64,000 nt of DNA, from positions 1-64,000 of the forward strand of contig JAQYWC010000072.1 of assembly GCA_030145245.1 (NCBI GenBank). The letters run 5' to 3'. The translations under genes were made by a program, and so were the position numbers. Within the stretch, counting starts at the first letter, position 1; each line of letters opens with the position of its first letter. This stretch comes from Desulfobacterium sp. (GTDB lineage Bacteria; Desulfobacterota; Desulfobacteria; Desulfobacterales; Desulfobacteraceae). Shown here piece by piece: positions 62,798 through 64,000 of this stretch. The notes below the pieces were generated by a model. The model made no database searches, was not told the DNA's origin, and saw nothing but the letters and a program-made list of their open reading frames with translations.

Positions 62798-62850
62798 GCA
62801 CCCCGACAGAGGGTGCTGTTTTTAATCCTTGCTCCGGCAGTGGCCGGGGC
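62798..62850 (+). promoter_or_regulatory. Structured leader of rpsF (possible S6:S18 autoregulatory site)
   Basis: Two hairpins: GCACCC / GGGTGC around loop CGACAGA (62798-62816), followed by TGTTTTT, and GCTCCGGC / GCCGGGGC (62831-62850). A known S6:S18 leader motif in many bacteria uses a stem with a CCG-containing bulge, and CCCCGACAG in the first hairpin is a plausible match. The first hairpin with its U-run could also act as an attenuator. Confidence 0.45.
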
Positions 62851-62874
62851 TTAATATCCGTGAGGAGACAGAGT

Positions 62875-63348
62875 ATGAGAATGTATGAAACCATTTTTAT
62901 CGCTGACCCCGACCTTCAGGATGAAGTTCGGAAAGACCTGTTTGAGAAATTCAAGAACATCCTCGTTCAAGAGGGTGGAATTCTGGCGAATTTCGATGAC
63001 TGGGGAAACAAGAAACTGGCCTATGAGATAGCCAAAAAATCCAGGGGTCACTATGTATGCATGACCTACGGCGGAACAGGCACGCTCATCACAGAGCTTG
63101 AGCGTAACTTTCGCCTGGATGACAAAGTTCTCAAGTACATGACAATCCTCCTTGAAAAAGACGTTGATCCGGAAGCCCTGAAGCAGCAGATAGATGCTGA
63201 CGCCAAGGCTGAGGCTGAAGCTAAGGCTGAGGCTGAGGCTGCCAAGGCTGAGGCACCCAAGGCTGAGGAGCCCAAGGCTGAAGAGCCCAAGGCTGAAGAG
63301 ACTGTGGAAGTAGAAGCGGCAACCGACGAGAAAGAGGAGGATAAATAG
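62875..63348 (+). CDS. rpsF: 30S ribosomal protein S6 with acidic/Ala repeat tail
   Basis: A 157-residue S6. Residues 1-105 form the usual fold ([31 protein letters not shown]). The C-terminal ~50 residues are low-complexity repeats of Ala-Lys-Ala-Glu and Ala-Pro-Lys-Ala-Glu-Glu type, built from a repeated GCTGAG/AAGGCT codon pattern. The start at 62875 has AGGAG 8 bases upstream; the long in-frame extension to 62743 lies in the leader and is not used. Two bases before rpsR. Confidence 0.95.
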   Translation: MRMYETIFIADPDLQDEVRKDLFEKFKNILVQEGGILANFDDWGNKKLAYEIAKKSRGHYVCMTYGGTGTLITELERNFRLDDKVLKYMTILLEKDVDPEALKQQIDADAKAEAEAKAEAEAAKAEAPKAEEPKAEEPKAEETVEVEAATDEKEEDK

Positions 63349-63349
63349 C

Positions 63350-63601
63350 ATGGCCTTTCAGCGACGAAACACCAAAAAAAGATTTTACCAGCGCCGTAAG
63401 GTTTGCAGGTTCTGTGCAGATTCCACCCTTGAGATCAACTACAAGGATGGAAAAGCCCTCAGACCCTTTATCACAGAGCGGGGCAAGATCATCCCAAGAA
63501 GAATCACCGGCACCTGTGCCAAGCACCAGAGGACTCTTTCAACCGCCATCAAACAGGCCAGAACCATTGCCCTGTTACCCTATGTGGGAAAACTCAGTTA
63601 G
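63350..63601 (+). CDS. rpsR: 30S ribosomal protein S18
   Basis: An 83-residue S18, partner of S6 on the 30S platform. It keeps a zinc-ribbon set of residues (C19, C22, C56, H59), marking it as the zinc-binding paralogue type. GAGGAGG inside the end of rpsF serves as ribosome-binding site. Confidence 0.97.
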   Translation: MAFQRRNTKKRFYQRRKVCRFCADSTLEINYKDGKALRPFITERGKIIPRRITGTCAKHQRTLSTAIKQARTIALLPYVGKLS

Positions 63602-63632
63602 GCTGGCAACAGCCCTGTAGCGGAGAGTGACA

Positions 63633-64000
63633 TTGACCCGACAAAGCGCATTAGCTTCGGTGGTAAGAGATTGCACCACGGGAATATCAGCTTCCCTGCT
63701 GATATTTTCGGCAACCCTCTACCTGCCCCTGCTCGGATTCGTCCTTGCCCTGATACTTCCCATGCCCGTGACCTTTTACAGGCTCAAGCTGGGGAGGAAC
63801 CTGGGCGCCCTGATAATGACGGTTGTGTGCTGCGTTATCACGGGTGTTACCGGCGGAGTGTCCCTGGATGTACTCTTTTTCGGAGCTTTGCTACTCACCG
63901 GTTTTTTCCTAGGGGAATTTATCGAGATGCATGTTTCGGTTGAAAAGGTGGGATTATACACCTCCTTGGCAACCCTGGGAACCTGCCTCCTCCTTCTTTT
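63633..64000 (+). CDS. DUF2232 (YybS-like) membrane protein, 3' end outside window
   Basis: An open frame from TTG 63633 to the window edge (122 codons seen), with GGAG 7 bases upstream; GTG 63627 is in frame but too close to that site. The product is strongly hydrophobic, with at least four transmembrane segments (LLIFSATLYLPLLGFVLALILPMP, LIMTVVCCVITGVTG and VLFFGALLLTGFFLG among them). DUF2232/YybS membrane proteins lie between rpsR and rplI in many bacteria, which fits the position here. Confidence 0.8.
   Translation, partial: MTRQSALASVVRDCTTGISASLLIFSATLYLPLLGFVLALILPMPVTFYRLKLGRNLGALIMTVVCCVITGVTGGVSLDVLFFGALLLTGFFLGEFIEMHVSVEKVGLYTSLATLGTCLLLL

Overview
The window reads as chromosomal DNA of a Gram-negative, anaerobic sulfate reducer of the Desulfobacterales (Desulfobacteraceae-like). 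The main evidence is a complete Qrc menaquinone reductase operon (qrcABCD), the complex that feeds periplasmic hydrogenase/formate dehydrogenase electrons into the quinone pool of sulfate reducers. Supporting evidence is a system II cytochrome c assembly pair (ResB/CcsA), an ASKHA-domain ferredoxin beside a MetH-activation-like protein, a class I Fe-S fumarase with succinyl-CoA synthetase, and many envelope-biogenesis genes typical of a diderm. Genes are densely packed, with many ATGA-type overlaps and good Shine-Dalgarno sites.

Layout. 1-2.9 kb (+): end of a HEAT-repeat protein, a parvulin-type foldase and an unrecognised secreted protein. 2.9-8.3 kb (-): qrcABCD plus a 51-codon membrane ORF at its end. 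8.3-11.2 kb (-): acyltransferase, resB, ccsA. 11.4-13.2 kb (+): an uncharacterised envelope triad (SurA-like lipoprotein, HAMP membrane protein, HExxH protein). 13.2-18.2 kb (-): ASKHA ferredoxin and its corrinoid-reactivation partner, then efp and a hybrid histidine kinase overlapping it. 18.4-22.7 kb (+): guaA, a coiled-coil membrane protein, a possible SidJ-like pseudokinase and a 56-codon Cys-rich protein. 22.8-34.4 kb: LysM transglycosylase, a DUF748 protein, ylqF GTPase, prc protease, ppiC and an AsmA-like giant. 34.4-37.2 kb (+): YqfO/NIF3-like protein, thioesterase, recX, half-size asparaginase and PilZ. 37.2-42.0 kb (-): M16 peptidase lipoprotein and PpiD-like foldase.

42.2-43.6 kb (+): two identical tRNA-Ala(GGC) genes, each with its own promoter, then an isolated PEP-CTERM protein behind a consensus sigma-54 promoter. 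43.7-48.9 kb: aspartokinase (-), then a PurM-like kinase, ECF S-component, fused EcfAA and EcfT (+), most simply read as alpha-ribazole/cobamide salvage. 49-52.8 kb (-): fumarase, sucD, sucC. 53.2-56.5 kb (-): hutI and a long-form hutU. 56.8-60.4 kb (-): Do-type protease and a two-component system. 60.5-64 kb (+): small membrane protein, ABC-F ATPase, and the rpsF-rpsR-DUF2232 ribosomal operon, cut by the window end.

How they work together: the window combines respiratory electron input (Qrc), cytochrome c maturation, TCA/propionate-path enzymes (Fum, SucCD), corrinoid maintenance (ASKHA/MetH-activation pair and the ECF module) and an unusually rich set of periplasmic folding, proteolysis and lipid-transport proteins. 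The strongest leads for something new are the small Qrc-linked membrane ORF, the guaA-linked possible pseudokinase, the sigma-54 PEP-CTERM control region, the ECF alpha-ribazole module, and the covarying arms around the twin tRNA genes. No CRISPR array, insertion sequence, prophage or obvious defence system was seen. All functional calls come from reading motifs and context; no database search was run.
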